Source of the DNA: Bacteroidota bacterium
GTDB lineage: Bacteria; Bacteroidota; Bacteroidia; Bacteroidales; FEN-979
Length of the DNA: 6,225 bases
Reading direction: 5' to 3'
Assembly: GCA_026391755.1 (NCBI GenBank)
Contig: JAPLDN010000038.1
Location: forward strand, 1 to 6,225
Shown here: in pieces, positions 5,511 to 6,225 of the stretch
Numbering within the stretch: the stretch's first letter is position 1
Layout of the letters: each line of letters opens with the position of its first letter
Position numbers and translations under genes: made by a program
The notes under the pieces: generated by a model
The model's input: the letters and a program-made list of their open reading frames with translations, nothing else
Told to the model about the DNA's origin: nothing
Databases searched by the model: none

Positions 5511-6225
5511 GCGGGATGAACTTATGATCGGGTTCAACTGCCTTGTATGCAGGGCGGATGATCCTTCTGCCGCTGATCAGTTCTTCAAGGCGATGGGAGG
5601 CCCAGCCTGCTATACGCGAGATTGCAAACAAAGGTGTATATAATTCCTTGGGTATCTTCAGGCATTCATAAACGAAACCACTATAAAAGTCAACATTCGG
5701 GGAGATAAGTTTATCCCTGGTTCCCTTGAATTCATAATATATCTCGGGTCCGATTCGCTCAATGGCTTCATAGAGTTCCATCTCTTTTTCACGGCCTTTT
5801 TCTTTTGACAGCAGCCGGGCTTTTTCTTTTAGAAGAATGGCGCGTGGATCTGAAACGGTGTATACGGCATGCCCGAAACCATAGATCTTTCCGCTCTTGT
5901 CATATGCTTCCTTTTTAAGGATCTTGCGAAGGTAGGCGGTGACCTCGTCATCATTGCCCCAGTTCATGATATTTGCTTTAATATTGTCCATCATATGGAT
6001 GACCTCGATGTTGGCCCCTCCGTGCAAAGGCCCTTTCAGAGATCCGATAGCTGCAACAATGGCCGAATAGGTATCGGTACCGCTGGAACTCACCACCCGG
6101 GTTGTGAAAGTTGAATTGTTACCGCCGCCGTGTTCGGCATGCAGCACAAGGCAAAGGTCCAGGAGTTCGGCCTCAAGCGGAGTGTAATCACTTCCCTTGA
6201 GCATATAAAGGAAGTTTTCGGCCGT
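5494..6225 (-). CDS. gltA: Citrate synthase, C-terminal part (start beyond the window)
   Basis: 243 residues are visible; the frame continues to the right edge (TAENFLYMLKG...), so ATG 6204 is internal, not the start. The enzyme condenses acetyl-CoA and oxaloacetate to citrate, the entry step of the TCA cycle, in the cytoplasm. All three catalytic residues are present: His in GPLHGGAN (codon 6024-6022), His in YGFGHAVY (5871-5869) and Asp in NVDFYSG (5691-5689). These correspond to E. coli His264, His305 and Asp362. The block LHAEHGGGNNSTFTTR and the stretch VSSSGTDTYSA are typical of the ~450-residue citrate/2-methylcitrate synthases of Bacteroidota, Clostridia and spirochaetes. About 200 N-terminal residues should lie outside. 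A 2-methylcitrate role cannot be excluded from this part. Its TAG (5494-5496) lies inside the end of the convergent SDR gene, and no bidirectional terminator is visible there. Confidence 0.96.
   Translation of the reverse strand, partial: TAENFLYMLKGSDYTPLEAELLDLCLVLHAEHGGGNNSTFTTRVVSSSGTDTYSAIVAAIGSLKGPLHGGANIEVIHMMDNIKANIMNWGNDDEVTAYLRKILKKEAYDKSGKIYGFGHAVYTVSDPRAILLKEKARLLSKEKGREKEMELYEAIERIGPEIYYEFKGTRDKLISPNVDFYSGFVYECLKIPKELYTPLFAISRIAGWASHRLEELISGRRIIRPAYKAVEPDHKFIPLIGRE

Overview
The window looks like a chromosomal segment of a Bacteroidota genome, probably an environmental Bacteroidales/Marinilabiliales-like lineage. Three things point that way. Upstream regions carry Bacteroidota-type promoter elements (TAnnTTTG, once with TTG 19 nt upstream). 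There is an AraC-type regulator with a metal-binding-like N-terminus of a kind common in Bacteroidota. Shine-Dalgarno sequences are weak or absent. Flanking genes have moderate GC, while the regulator/secreted-protein block in the middle (about 2.1-3.47 kb) is visibly more AT-rich.

Layout, left to right. (1) 1-642, minus: the N-terminal part of an SDR oxidoreductase that runs off the left edge. It overlaps by 14 bp with (2) 629-1882, minus: a PAPS-type sulfotransferase. These two form a translationally coupled pair read leftward. The sulfotransferase leader (about 1883-1982) contains a very GC-rich hairpin and is preceded by a good -7 box. (3) 2068-2104: a strong intrinsic terminator for the gene to its right, which isolates that gene from the sulfotransferase unit. 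(4) 2124-2732, minus: a small secreted protein of unknown function with its own -7 box. (5) 2813-3385, minus: an HMA-like/AraC regulator with a near-consensus promoter and an apparently almost leaderless start. (6) 3472-4677, minus: a DUF1214-type protein whose last residues are read through a GACTGCC heptamer tandem repeat. (7) 4725-5510, plus: a complete second SDR, divergent from the DUF1214 gene. (8) 5494-6225, minus: the C-terminal half or more of citrate synthase, overlapping the second SDR tail-to-tail by 17 bp and running off the right edge.

The biological theme is a sulfotransferase, two SDRs of different type (one with NADP-like, one with NAD-like features) and a DUF1214 protein within 5.5 kb. 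Similar combinations occur, from memory, in actinobacteria and some marine proteobacteria. A plausible but unproven reading is oxidation/reduction and sulfation of a hydroxylated lipid, steroid-like or other hydrophobic small molecule. The regulator and the secreted protein sit inside this group, but nothing in the sequence proves that they control or take part in it. Citrate synthase is ordinary central metabolism. I saw no tRNA, rRNA, CRISPR array, transposase or phage gene, and no gene-free stretch over 300 bases.
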